From positions 1-11,290 of the forward strand of contig DKAT01000052.1 of NCBI GenBank assembly GCA_002450905.1: DNA of 11,290 bases, written 5' to 3'. Position numbers and translations under genes: made by a program. Origin of the DNA: Spirochaetia bacterium UBA6919. GTDB taxonomy: Bacteria > Spirochaetota > UBA6919. The notes below the pieces were generated by a model that ran no database searches, was not told the DNA's origin, and was given only the letters and a program-made list of their open reading frames with translations. Of this stretch, positions 1 through 8,581 are shown piece after piece. How positions within the stretch are numbered: position 1 is the first letter of the stretch; each line of letters starts with the position of its first letter.

Positions 1-71
1 GGGGTGAGAGGACTTGAACCTCCGGCACCTGGTTCCCAAAACCAGTACTCTACCAACTGAGCTACACCCCG
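1..71 (-). tRNA. tRNA-Pro (anticodon UGG), 3' end cut by window edge
   Basis: Read on the minus strand, this folds as a standard cloverleaf. The 5' acceptor strand is CGGGGTG, followed by TA and a D arm with GCTC paired to GAGT. The anticodon stem is CTGGT/ACCAG with the 7-base loop TTTGGGA, giving anticodon TGG, which reads CCN proline codons. The variable loop has five bases. The T arm is GGAGG-TTCAAGT-CCTCT. The 3' acceptor strand inside the window is CACCCC, so base 72 (expected G) and the discriminator lie just beyond position 1. The C1-G72 start and overall sequence match bacterial tRNA-Pro. Whether CCA is encoded cannot be seen. Confidence 0.95.
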
Positions 72-132
72 TGGATATGTTCTATTTTATAAAACCCATT
101 TATTTCGCAATAAATATTGGAACAGGTAGGAA

Positions 133-160
133 AAAATATCACAATTTTTTGCAAAGTCAA
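133..160 (-). promoter_or_regulatory. Candidate sigma70-type promoter for tRNA-Pro
   Basis: On the minus strand TTGACT (155-160, five of six matches to the -35 consensus) is followed after 16 bases by TATTTT (133-138, four of six). A TG lies one base before the -10, as in extended -10 promoters. Initiation near 126 would leave a leader of roughly 55 bases before the tRNA. A second AT-rich box at 84-91 (TATAAAAT on the minus strand) lies closer, but its spacing to TTGCGA (105-110) is only 13-15. Either could be used. Confidence 0.4.
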
Positions 161-271
161 GTTAATTTTATTATCACGATGTAAATGCTTGATAATATTA
201 TGAGCACCCTTTAAAGATTTTCAAATTTATTGAAATAAAATATTTATGATCATTTAATCTTTTGTTAAGTT

Positions 272-2386
272 TTAAAAATGAGTTGATATTTTTAGGTTGA
301 AACGAATAATTTTATTTTCATTGGGATTTAAATGGATATCCCATAGCGGGAGGATACAAGAGCTTTGATAGATTAATTCATAGCTATCTACACTTTGGGA
401 AACAGTCTCAACCGGAAGTCTGAATACATTAAGATTTTCATTGAAATCCAGTTGAATTGATAGCTTCTGATAATCATCCCGCAAACCTATCGTTTTGATG
501 TTTTGCAAGAGTCCATAACTCCTTGCTCTCTTGTCATCTATTTCTTTGTCTGAAAAGTAATATCGATCTTCGGCATCCCCTGCAAGTACACTGAAGTTAT
601 ATTCTATCCCTAGTTTACAATCAATATTAAGATCAGAAAGGTTTTTTAACTGATAACTTATATCTAATTGAGAATTCTTTATTGTAATAACCTTTTTCAG
701 TTCAATCGTACAATTACTTCCAAGATTATCAATTACCCCTCTTCTTGTTAATATTATTTCATGATTGCCATTCGATGTTGTGATGTCACTTTGATATATT
801 CCTTGTACGAAATCACCTAACTCCTGATAATTATAAGAGCGGAATGAATCTATATCTATATTTTTTACAAAGAAATGGTCTATTAGAGAGTGTTTAGGAT
901 AAGGATCGTAGATGAGATGTTTTAAAATGTCTTTATCATGCTTTTTTTGAATGTCATGTATACTATCAATACCATTTGAGGACGATGAATTATTATTGTG
1001 TTTCTTTTGACTTTCGATTAAGGTAAGATGATAGGGCTCCTCCTGGCGTGTGAAAGTGTCTGTTATATTAAAAGCTCTCTCTATTATATCCAGTTCGATG
1101 ATTTGTCCACCAATTTTAGAAAAATATACATTGATTTCATTATTTGAACAGAGAATCTCATCAAAACCATCTGAATCATAATCTCTTTGAACAATGGATG
1201 GAAATTGAGTTTTTAAAACCTGATCTGATAGTTGTTCTGCTATAATAAGATGTTTATATATAGCTGTCCGTAAATGACTCAAATATAATCCCCCGAATTC
1301 TCCATGCCAGTATGCACAATTACACTGTCCCTGCCATAATTCCTTTAGTACTTCAGCTTTTTTTTCAGAATCATTCATGGCATTTATTTTCTGACTTATC
1401 AATTGCATTTTCGAATACATTCGATTACTTTCTTGATACTTGGATAAGAAATTTCTCCAGAAACCTCCCCTATAAAACTGCATAACGGAAGGATGGGTCT
1501 CAAAAACCCTTTTTTCTATCTTGTATTTTAAGGCTGTCGAAGTTGGGAGAGCCCAGCCCATCATTTCTTCGTAAGAGGACGTAGCCATATAGACCTTTCC
1601 CTTGGGCGGGTGAATATTTAACACATCAGAAAATGTCGTCAAGTTTAACCAATGACTATTATCAATTAATAACTGAAAAAACTTTTTGAGCCATCCTTTA
1701 TTGTAAACCCAATCATAAGTCCCTGGCCAGTCCCCGAACTTTTCACCATCATCTGCTAAAACAATGATCTGATTATCCTTCTGCTCATTGATTTCTTTTA
1801 AATATTGGATAGTTTCTTCTGGATCCTTGAAAGGAATAAGATATCGTAATTTTTCTGATATAGGAAATACATTGATCGGATATGCTAATTCTTCAGTAAT
1901 AAAATAATTAAATAATTCTTCCGAGGGTATCCCTGATTGTTTTAGATGATTGTCATCAACAGTGATATATTTAATTCCTGATGAATAAAGTATTTTCGGA
2001 AGGTGTGGCTCCCAGATTCTTTCTGTAAGCCATAAACCAGCGGGAATAGATTTAAATTCCTTTTCTATATACTGATTTAACATTTGAATTTGACCCATTT
2101 GATCTTCTGGAGGTATTGTTGTTAAAATGGGTTCATAAAATCCACCGGACATGAGTTCAAGCTGGTTTGTCTGGACTAGTGATTTGATTAGCTCGAAAGT
2201 TTGTGGTTTGTGAATTTTAATCCAATCAAAGAGAATTCCTGAGTAATGCAGGACACATTTTATTTGTGGGTATTCTGAAAGTATTTGCAGAAATGGAAAG
2301 TATGAATTATTATGAGCATTTTCAAATACGAAATCAAAATTACCTACCGGTTGATGGCAGTGAACTCCTAAGATGAAATGAACCAT
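272..2386 (-). CDS. GH57 4-alpha-glucanotransferase / alpha-amylase-type glycoside hydrolase
   Basis: This 704-residue protein belongs to glycoside hydrolase family 57, of the type typified by Thermococcus litoralis 4-alpha-glucanotransferase. It should move or cleave alpha-1,4-glucan chains (maltodextrin, glycogen) in the cytoplasm. No signal peptide is visible. All five family motifs are present: HCHQP (9-13), GGFYEP (81-86), WLTERIWEP (119-127), ADDGEKFG (211-218) and the FYRGGFWRNF region (304-313). By alignment to the T. litoralis enzyme, E122 is the expected nucleophile and D213 the acid/base. The C-terminal half resembles the DUF1925/DUF1926 beta-sandwich regions, with a DxDxDG stretch at 402-407. 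A low-complexity Lys/His/Asn/Ser insert spans about 461-486. The start ATG has only a weak upstream AAGAG. It lies 36 bp after the 555-residue gene on the same strand, so the two are probably co-transcribed. Transferase and hydrolase cannot be told apart from sequence alone. Confidence 0.93.
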   Translation of the reverse strand: MVHFILGVHCHQPVGNFDFVFENAHNNSYFPFLQILSEYPQIKCVLHYSGILFDWIKIHKPQTFELIKSLVQTNQLELMSGGFYEPILTTIPPEDQMGQIQMLNQYIEKEFKSIPAGLWLTERIWEPHLPKILYSSGIKYITVDDNHLKQSGIPSEELFNYFITEELAYPINVFPISEKLRYLIPFKDPEETIQYLKEINEQKDNQIIVLADDGEKFGDWPGTYDWVYNKGWLKKFFQLLIDNSHWLNLTTFSDVLNIHPPKGKVYMATSSYEEMMGWALPTSTALKYKIEKRVFETHPSVMQFYRGGFWRNFLSKYQESNRMYSKMQLISQKINAMNDSEKKAEVLKELWQGQCNCAYWHGEFGGLYLSHLRTAIYKHLIIAEQLSDQVLKTQFPSIVQRDYDSDGFDEILCSNNEINVYFSKIGGQIIELDIIERAFNITDTFTRQEEPYHLTLIESQKKHNNNSSSSNGIDSIHDIQKKHDKDILKHLIYDPYPKHSLIDHFFVKNIDIDSFRSYNYQELGDFVQGIYQSDITTSNGNHEIILTRRGVIDNLGSNCTIELKKVITIKNSQLDISYQLKNLSDLNIDCKLGIEYNFSVLAGDAEDRYYFSDKEIDDKRARSYGLLQNIKTIGLRDDYQKLSIQLDFNENLNVFRLPVETVSQSVDSYELIYQSSCILPLWDIHLNPNENKIIRFNLKISTHF

Positions 2387-2422
2387 TTAAGTAACTCTTA
2401 TAGATTTAATTGAAATGAGAAA

Positions 2423-4090
2423 TTATTTTTTTGGTATTTTTGGAGAGCCACCCGCCAATTCACCATAATCCAGGAGATGACGTAAATAACCGACAAAACT
2501 ATAACATAACATTATTGCCCGGATGGAAGTAAATCCTTCTACACGTTTATTTCCATCCAGGGTATCAAAATGCAATTTGTCTTTAGGATTTTGAACCACT
2601 TGATCCTGTTTTTCAACAATCCATGATAATAGATTTTCGAGGGTTCTCATAATGTCAAGGAGCCGGGTTCTGGTGATATTACTAATCCTAGTTTGATTTA
2701 GAGTTAGTTTATGCATTTGATCGCTTTTTTGAGACATCGAAATGGAAGGATCGTTTTCGATTTTATAAATATTTTTTAGTATTTCAATATAATCACGAAT
2801 ATTATCGTGAGTCCCGTTAATACCTAAATACAAATCATTCAATTCATTTTTTGGATCAGTTTTTTTATTTTTCATCCAGTCTGTGTTAAATTTAATTTTA
2901 CTGGATGTGAGAATGAATGAAAATTCTTTTTCAAATTCTTCTAAAATAATATAAACCTTAAGCATTTTATCATCAATATCAAAATAGTGTTTTGCATCTT
3001 TTTCAGTAGTATTATTTATTGTGAAATCTAATTTATTGATCCATTCACGACCATCCTGAAGATTATCAGGAACCTCAACTTCTTCGTCCTCCTTCACATC
3101 TTCAGTATTTTCATCTGATTTTTCAACAGCAGATTTATTTACTTGATCCAAGTCTTCTTTATTGGAATCACGTTTTTTTAGCATTTCCTGAATTAGAAAT
3201 TCAAGGGTCTGAGAATCAGTGATCTGGAGGAGCTGGCTAATTCGCGATTTATTATCTAAGTAGATGTTTTCCTGAACAATTTTGCAAAATGCGAAGTGAA
3301 GTTTATCAAAAAATGAATCATAGATATAACTAATTGCTTTATTACTATTTTCAAGGTGTTCGGTGTACGTTGTAGGGCTTAATTTATTATAATCTTTTTG
3401 AATATCTAAACCAACCTGGATTGCTGATTTTAATCGATAGGAATTATTTCGAAAGATATATAATTTTTTATATATCTTCAAATAAGATTCTTCAATCAAC
3501 ATAATATCAATATGTGAATTATACATACTTGCTTTTTTATTAAATAATTCAAAATCTTCAGCATTATATATTTGATTTGCAATTCTAAGGAGTTCATAAG
3601 AATATGGATCCTGCTGAATAAGCATTCCTTTAACAATTCTAAAATCACCAACTTTAGTATCGAGGATAGCATTGACGATATATACCAAGGTGGTTAAATG
3701 TTTACTAAGATCAAATTTTATAGATTTTATAAATGAAGATTTAAAACGAGAACCAAATAGGGTTGAAACCCCACTGAAGAATGATGATATGTTTAAGGAG
3801 AACATATCCAGGATGGAATCATCTTTCTTTTCTTTTATTTTTTTTTCAGATTTTGAACCAGATGAATCTTTTGCCGATCTTTTTTTATCTGAAGATGCTA
3901 TTTCAATCCCTTTTTTAGATGACTTTGAGGGTTTTTCATCCCCCACTAGTGTATCAGGAGAAGGTTTAGGTGCTTTAACAACTTCACCTCCGTGATCGAC
4001 AAACTTTTTAAATAATTCTTTTTGTTCATCTTGATTTAATTTATTTGCACCCAATTTTTTATGGAGATCGTCATAATATTCTGAAGACAT
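2423..4090 (-). CDS. Unrecognised 555-residue soluble helical protein with charged linkers
   Basis: I do not recognise a family with confidence. The start ATG has a good ribosome site: AGGA six bases upstream on the minus strand. The first ~35 residues are charged and likely helical. Residues about 40-92 form a Lys/Ser/Pro-rich, probably disordered linker. A hydrophobic-amphipathic stretch follows at 93-145, containing LDMFSLNISSFFSGVSTLFG, without a clear membrane span. Residues 145-305 look alpha-helical. A very acidic linker (about 308-345, rich in Asp and Glu) separates a second helical region to the C-terminus. There is no signal peptide, so the protein should be cytoplasmic. It is the first gene of a likely two-gene unit with the GH57 enzyme, a possible link to glucan metabolism, but adjacency is the only support. 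Cytoplasmic proteins of this build occur in spirochaetes, which I mention only as a hint. Confidence 0.8.
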   Translation of the reverse strand: MSSEYYDDLHKKLGANKLNQDEQKELFKKFVDHGGEVVKAPKPSPDTLVGDEKPSKSSKKGIEIASSDKKRSAKDSSGSKSEKKIKEKKDDSILDMFSLNISSFFSGVSTLFGSRFKSSFIKSIKFDLSKHLTTLVYIVNAILDTKVGDFRIVKGMLIQQDPYSYELLRIANQIYNAEDFELFNKKASMYNSHIDIMLIEESYLKIYKKLYIFRNNSYRLKSAIQVGLDIQKDYNKLSPTTYTEHLENSNKAISYIYDSFFDKLHFAFCKIVQENIYLDNKSRISQLLQITDSQTLEFLIQEMLKKRDSNKEDLDQVNKSAVEKSDENTEDVKEDEEVEVPDNLQDGREWINKLDFTINNTTEKDAKHYFDIDDKMLKVYIILEEFEKEFSFILTSSKIKFNTDWMKNKKTDPKNELNDLYLGINGTHDNIRDYIEILKNIYKIENDPSISMSQKSDQMHKLTLNQTRISNITRTRLLDIMRTLENLLSWIVEKQDQVVQNPKDKLHFDTLDGNKRVEGFTSIRAIMLCYSFVGYLRHLLDYGELAGGSPKIPKK

Positions 4091-4140
4091 TTTATATCCT
4101 AAGCATTAAAATTAATTTATATTGTTAATTAATAAATTTC

Positions 4141-4169
4141 TTAATAAACACAATTTTTTAACTTATCAA
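4141..4169 (-). promoter_or_regulatory. Candidate promoter for the 555-residue gene / GH57 unit
   Basis: On the minus strand TTGATA (4164-4169) and TATTAA (4141-4146) are separated by exactly 17 bases. They match the -35 and -10 consensus at five and four of six positions. Initiation near 4134 would give a leader of about 44 bases carrying the AGGA ribosome site. In DNA this AT-rich such matches arise by chance, so this is a candidate only. Confidence 0.4.
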
Positions 4170-4235
4170 ACAAATTTCTAATAAAAATATTTAGTTTAAA
4201 ATATACTCAAGATAAATTAAAATAGTGTTTAATGA

Positions 4236-4264
4236 TTGCTATTTTAAATAAATTTCATTATATT
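4236..4264 (+). promoter_or_regulatory. Candidate promoter for the M23 peptidase gene
   Basis: TTGCTA (4236-4241) is followed after 17 bases by TATATT (4259-4264), a five-of-six match to TATAAT. The implied leader of about 113 bases is long, and the intervening DNA shows no convincing structured element. The shared 293-bp intergenic region between divergent genes shows nothing else I can support. Confidence 0.3.
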
Positions 4265-4367
4265 ATCATGGAAAGTCAACTATTAGTTCAGTTATTTTTT
4301 TTAATTGATACCAATTTAATATATTAAGTTTTTTATCAAGAATACCGAAATCTAAAAAAATATCCTT

Positions 4368-4373
4368 GGAAGG
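4368..4373 (+). promoter_or_regulatory. Ribosome binding site that sets the M23 peptidase start
   Basis: GGAAGG lies ten bases upstream of ATG 4384. The alternative in-frame TTG at 4366 would place this site inside the gene and has no Shine-Dalgarno sequence of its own. It therefore favours 4384. Confidence 0.6.
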
Positions 4374-4383
4374 CTATTTAGTT

Positions 4384-5469
4384 ATGAAATTCAAAGTCTT
4401 TAAATTTGTTCTTAGTCTAAAATTTTTTATGCTCAACAGAAAACATTATTTTATAAGTTCTGGTTTATTTTTGATATGCAGTGCATTTATATTTATATTA
4501 ACCAGTCCGACCAATTCTGAAAGTCATAAAAAATCATTGAATACTGTTACCAGTTCTCTGGAAAATAAAGTTATTAAAACGAATTCAAACAAAAAAAATG
4601 GTAATTTACTTTACACATTATTTAAAATGGATGTTTCTGACAGCGATGATTTAAACATACGTCAGGATGTTGTAGAGTATGATGGTTATTTTAAAAAAAT
4701 TGAGTTTCAAGCCCATGTAATTCATAAAAATGATACCCTTAGTAACATTGCAAAGAAATATAATACAAATATTGATACTTTGATCAGTTATAATGATATT
4801 AAGAGTATTAAGTCATTACAAATTGGCAAAACACTTTTAATACCAAATATTAAAGGTATTTTACATACTGTTTCCAAAGGTGAAACTCTTGAAATAATAG
4901 CAAAAAAATATAAACAATATAATGTTCGTTTTGATGATATCAAATTTATAAATGAAATAAAGAAAAATAAAATTACTTTTGGTGAAAGACTTTTTATACC
5001 TGGTGCACTTTTGCCAAAATCTAGTCCCCTTAGAAGATTAGAGCATATGTTTGCGATTCCAGTTATTGGTCAATTAGTATCAGGAGTTGGTGGGCGAATA
5101 CATCCCTTTGGCTTGGGATATGGATTCCATCCAGGACTTGATATTAGCGCCAGATATGGATCTCCAGTAAGGGCTGCAAGAAATGGTCGGGTAATATTTT
5201 CTGGCTGGAGAGGGGGTTATGGTAAACTTGTTATCATCGATCATGGTTCTGGCTTACAATCACGTTACGGACATTTATCTGTTATATTAGTCCGTGCGGG
5301 AATGTATATCACTAAAAGACAATTAATTGGAAGAGTTGGTAGCACAGGATTATCAACAGGACCACATTTACATTTTGAAGTCAGGAAGTATAACAGACCA
5401 CTTCCAATTATAAGAAATCTAAGTGGTTTAAATGGCCGAATCGGATCTTTTTGGTCAAGATGGAACTAA
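4384..5469 (+). CDS. Membrane-anchored peptidoglycan endopeptidase, two LysM domains plus M23 (LytM-type)
   Basis: This 361-residue protein should bind peptidoglycan and cut its peptide cross-bridges outside the cytoplasmic membrane. Residues about 22-41 form a hydrophobic signal anchor after a basic N-terminus. A Ser/Asn/Lys linker follows. LysM domain 1 is at about 109-155 (HVIHKNDTLSNIAKKY) and LysM domain 2 at about 159-207 (HTVSKGETLEIIAKKY). The C-terminal M23 domain has the complete zinc and catalytic set: H249 and D253 in HPGLD, H297 in YGHLS, and H328/H330 in GPHLHFEV. It is therefore expected to be active rather than an EnvC/NlpD-like activator with lost residues. The ATG at 4384 is preferred because of GGAAGG ten bases upstream. 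A further ATG at 4429 would also keep the anchor. The stop overlaps the convergent HEAT-repeat gene by four bases. The protein is strongly basic. Confidence 0.93.
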   Translation: MKFKVFKFVLSLKFFMLNRKHYFISSGLFLICSAFIFILTSPTNSESHKKSLNTVTSSLENKVIKTNSNKKNGNLLYTLFKMDVSDSDDLNIRQDVVEYDGYFKKIEFQAHVIHKNDTLSNIAKKYNTNIDTLISYNDIKSIKSLQIGKTLLIPNIKGILHTVSKGETLEIIAKKYKQYNVRFDDIKFINEIKKNKITFGERLFIPGALLPKSSPLRRLEHMFAIPVIGQLVSGVGGRIHPFGLGYGFHPGLDISARYGSPVRAARNGRVIFSGWRGGYGKLVIIDHGSGLQSRYGHLSVILVRAGMYITKRQLIGRVGSTGLSTGPHLHFEVRKYNRPLPIIRNLSGLNGRIGSFWSRWN

Positions 5470-7196
5470 AATATTCTTAGATATTTTTTATTGCCATAAT
5501 AATTAATTAATAATAAAATTGTTCTAGCTGTTTGTCTTACGATATTATTACGATCCCTTAATTTAGTTTTGATCAGTTTTATTTTATTTTGTTTTTTAAT
5601 ATTCAAATATCGAATTGAAATTATAGCCTGTTTTCTTACTTCTGGATTAGAATCATTTAATGCTTTAGTTAATAATTTATAATATCCTTTTTTCTTTAAT
5701 TGACCTAATAGTTTAACTACTTGAATTCTGATATCAGGATTATTTGATTTATACAGATCTTTTAGATAAACTAATGCCTTTTTATGACTTAAAATACTTA
5801 ATCCCTTAATAGCTTCTAATTTTATCTGCAAATTCTTTGATGACTTAATTATTTTCTGAATAACATATATCCCTTTATGATATTTTAACTTAACTAATAC
5901 TTTTAATAATATTTTTATAAAATTAGGATTAGTATTATAATTATTTAATAGAAGGTCTATATTTTTTTTATTTGATATTTTAATAACAGACCAGGAGGCA
6001 TATTTTCTTATAATATCATTTTTATCATCAAGATATTTAATTAATACTTTCGGTATTATAATAGGTTTCAATTGGCTATATGCCCAAATTGACGTGATTC
6101 TTATATTCATAGATTTGTCGGCCATTTTATTTATCAGTAATTTTGATAAGTTATTTACTCTAAACTTAACAAGGGATAATATACACATTATAACAGTTTG
6201 AGGATCTGAATGATTTAGATAAGGTATTAGATAATTTAAAGCTGGTTTAAAGCAAGATTCCCCTAAAATCCAAATTATTTCATTTCTGATAAAATGATTT
6301 TCAATTTTAAGTGCTTGATAAAAAAAGGATTGAGTTTTATTATTTACCAAGGGTACTAAAGATTTAGATATCTTACGTCGAATTGTAAAATTGGAATTAT
6401 TTAACTGATTGAATATTGGTATTAAACTTTGTGGTCTCTCAAGAATTGTTAGAATCGATAGAGCTTTTAGTTTAGTTGATATATTAGTTGAATTTAATTT
6501 ATAGATCAAAAATGGCAATAGTTTATTTGGATTCTTTATTAAAATATTTTTATATACAAAAATGATTTGTGACTTTAAATATTGATCTTTTAAGGAATAA
6601 ATAGAAAAAAGATAATCAAGTGAATAGATTGATTTCTTGTTTAAAAAAAGTCTTATAATTAGAATTTTAGTTTGATATGGAATATGCTGGCTCCTATTTA
6701 AGCTTAGAAATTGAACAAGTTTATTTGTTGGAAATTTCGATAATATTATTGCTGAATAGTGACTTATTCGTTTATTTGGATTTTGTAATAATTGGTATAA
6801 TTGTCGAAGAAATTTTGGGGATTTGATTTTTTTTATAAAACCCAGTACAGATTTCTTGGTATATTTATCTTCATATTTTAAATATAATAAAATATCTTTT
6901 AAATTATTTTCTAAAATCCTTTTTGAAAGAAGTTCAAAGAGAAGTTTTTTTTCTGTTTTATTTTTTAAATAATTATGGATTTCAATCCACTTATATATTT
7001 TTTTGGGATTTAAAACTCTTTCCTTTACAAAGAAAATATAAACTTTATAATTTTTATATTGTTTAATTAACCATTTTTCATGATCAGTAAATGGTCTTAC
7101 AGTTTGATCAAAATTACAGTGTGGTAAAATGAATAACAAGAATATAAATAGATAAACTAATATTCTATAGAAAGCAACAATCAATTTCCCCTGCAT
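5466..7196 (-). CDS. HEAT-repeat protein with N-terminal signal/anchor, possible lipoprotein
   Basis: From ATG 7196 this encodes 576 residues; a TTG at 7214 would add six, and neither has a clear ribosome site. The N-terminus is hydrophobic (about residues 5-25) and ends in LPHC, with Cys at residue 27. This resembles a lipobox, but His before Cys is atypical, so lipidation is uncertain and a plain signal anchor is possible. After about 100 residues rich in Lys and Tyr, the rest (about 120-570) is a run of roughly a dozen ~31-residue helical pairs. They carry the HEAT/PBS-lyase pattern, such as NPDIRIQVVKLLGQL and NPEVRKQAIISIRYL. Such solenoids are protein-binding scaffolds, and no enzyme motif is present. 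The composition is dominated by Lys, Ile, Leu and Asn, and the gene is visibly more AT-rich than GH57 or ddl. Its position between an M23 peptidase and ddl hints at an envelope role, which is inference. Confidence 0.85.
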   Translation of the reverse strand: MQGKLIVAFYRILVYLFIFLLFILPHCNFDQTVRPFTDHEKWLIKQYKNYKVYIFFVKERVLNPKKIYKWIEIHNYLKNKTEKKLLFELLSKRILENNLKDILLYLKYEDKYTKKSVLGFIKKIKSPKFLRQLYQLLQNPNKRISHYSAIILSKFPTNKLVQFLSLNRSQHIPYQTKILIIRLFLNKKSIYSLDYLFSIYSLKDQYLKSQIIFVYKNILIKNPNKLLPFLIYKLNSTNISTKLKALSILTILERPQSLIPIFNQLNNSNFTIRRKISKSLVPLVNNKTQSFFYQALKIENHFIRNEIIWILGESCFKPALNYLIPYLNHSDPQTVIMCILSLVKFRVNNLSKLLINKMADKSMNIRITSIWAYSQLKPIIIPKVLIKYLDDKNDIIRKYASWSVIKISNKKNIDLLLNNYNTNPNFIKILLKVLVKLKYHKGIYVIQKIIKSSKNLQIKLEAIKGLSILSHKKALVYLKDLYKSNNPDIRIQVVKLLGQLKKKGYYKLLTKALNDSNPEVRKQAIISIRYLNIKKQNKIKLIKTKLRDRNNIVRQTARTILLLINYYGNKKYLRIF

Positions 7197-7395
7197 AAAT
7201 CTAAAAATAATCAATTTTCAATTAATTTGTAAATATCTTTGATAAAATTCATTTTATTCAGTTCTTATTTATTGATAATACAATAACCTAAGTATATTAG
7301 ATCCAATTAAAATCTGTATTATTATTTTACTTTTAATATTGATTTTAATATCTTAAGTTAATAATTTATTAACCACACCCGATTAAATTTGTTTA

Positions 7396-7401
7396 TATAA
7401 T
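7396..7401 (+). promoter_or_regulatory. Consensus -10 hexamer upstream of ddl
   Basis: TATAAT matches the -10 consensus perfectly, but no -35 match lies 16-18 bases upstream. Initiation near 7408 gives a leader of about 43 bases to ATG 7451. It would fall beyond the upstream in-frame TTG at 7406, arguing against that start. Confidence 0.4.
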
Positions 7402-7450
7402 TTTTTTGGGGTTTAAAACAAAAATACCTAACTTTAGTCACGGGGAAATG

Positions 7451-8509
7451 ATGTCTCAAATTAGAATTGGAATACTCTTTGGAGGAAAATCAGGAGAACA
7501 CGACGTTTCGATCTTGTCAGCAGAGTCAATTTTTCGTGCAATTGATAAAAATCAATTTTTAGTTATTCCAATTGGTATTTTAAAAAATGGTCATATTGCA
7601 AATGCTCATGAAAACAAACAAATGCTTTCATCTGAAGTCCATTCTCTTATACCAAACAACTTTCCATATAATTCAATTAATATTTCTTCATTTCAATTAA
7701 AAGATCATGTCGATGTGATTTTCCCTGTGCTTCATGGACCCAATGGCGAAGATGGTACAATTCAGGGATGTCTTGAGATCGCAGATATTCCTTATGTAGG
7801 AAGTGGAGTGATTGGATCATCGACTGGTATGGATAAAGAAATCATGAAACGTATTTTTATGTCCCATCAATTGCCCGTATTACCATTTTATTCTTTTAAA
7901 AAGTATTACTGGCAGGAAGATTCAGCGGAAATTATTTTTCAAATCAGTAATCAAATAGGATTTCCTTGTTTTGTAAAACCGGCCAATATGGGATCTTCAG
8001 TAGGGATTTCGAAGGTTAAATATGAAGCTGATTTAAAAAAGGGAATTGAACTTGCATTAAAATATGATAATAAAATTATTGTAGAAAAGGGTATTGAAGC
8101 CCAGGAAATTGAAGTGAGTGTTTTAGGGAATGATAATCCACAGGCTAGTTTACCTGGTGAAATTATTCCTGATAGAGATTTTTATGATTATGATTCAAAA
8201 TATAGCTCTAGTAATTCAAAGCTTGTGATACCTGCTATTTTAGATTCAAATAGTCTGAGCAAAATTAGAGAATATGCTATAAAAGCCTTTTCAAGCCTTG
8301 ATTGTGCTGGATTATCAAGAGTAGATTTTTTTGTAGATAAAAAAGATCACGAGATATATATTAATGAGATTAATACTATGCCTGGTTTTACAAAGATTAG
8401 TATGTATCCTAAATTATGGGAAGCGTCTGGTATTGGATATCAGGATCTTATTAGCAAATTAATTGATTTAGCTTTAGAAAGATATGAAAATAAAATAAAA
8501 TTATTCTGA
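7451..8509 (+). CDS. ddl: D-alanine-D-alanine ligase
   Basis: This 352-residue cytoplasmic ATP-grasp enzyme joins two D-alanines for the peptidoglycan stem peptide. N-terminal motifs are GILFGGKSGEHDVS (7-20; E16 corresponds to E15 of E. coli DdlB) and HGPNGEDGTIQG (95-106). The ATP-grasp core carries FVKPANMGSSVG (174-185). The omega loop reads FYDYDSKY (244-251) with K250/Y251, the pattern of D-Ala-D-Ala ligases rather than VanA-type D-lactate ligases. R290, D292, E306 and N308 in SRVDFF and NEINTMPG supply the Mg-ATP site. Length is normal. The start at 7451 has GGGG (7442-7445) five bases upstream; ATG 7448 immediately before it is also possible. An upstream TTG at 7406 would add 15 non-homologous residues. 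The gene stands alone, divergent from the HEAT gene. An A-tract/T-tract weak hairpin at 8512-8542 may end transcription. Confidence 0.96.
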   Translation: MSQIRIGILFGGKSGEHDVSILSAESIFRAIDKNQFLVIPIGILKNGHIANAHENKQMLSSEVHSLIPNNFPYNSINISSFQLKDHVDVIFPVLHGPNGEDGTIQGCLEIADIPYVGSGVIGSSTGMDKEIMKRIFMSHQLPVLPFYSFKKYYWQEDSAEIIFQISNQIGFPCFVKPANMGSSVGISKVKYEADLKKGIELALKYDNKIIVEKGIEAQEIEVSVLGNDNPQASLPGEIIPDRDFYDYDSKYSSSNSKLVIPAILDSNSLSKIREYAIKAFSSLDCAGLSRVDFFVDKKDHEIYINEINTMPGFTKISMYPKLWEASGIGYQDLISKLIDLALERYENKIKLF

Positions 8510-8581
8510 ATAAAAAAAATGGTTATAATCAAAATGTTTTTTCTAAGAGATCGAGTAATTTTGACGAAGAATTAATATAAC

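Noticed and set aside
72..271. Terminator for the GH57 unit
   Set aside because: Only short AT-rich palindromes, such as the one around TGATCA at 248-253, are present. There is no stem followed by a T-tract.
3672..3995. Plus-strand open frame of 107 codons
   Set aside because: It lies entirely antisense to the 555-residue gene, opposite its Lys/Ser-rich linker, and has a composition typical of a shadow frame.
7451..8509. VanA-type D-Ala-D-lactate ligase
   Set aside because: The omega loop has the KY pair of D-Ala-D-Ala ligases, and no vanH or vanX neighbours are present.
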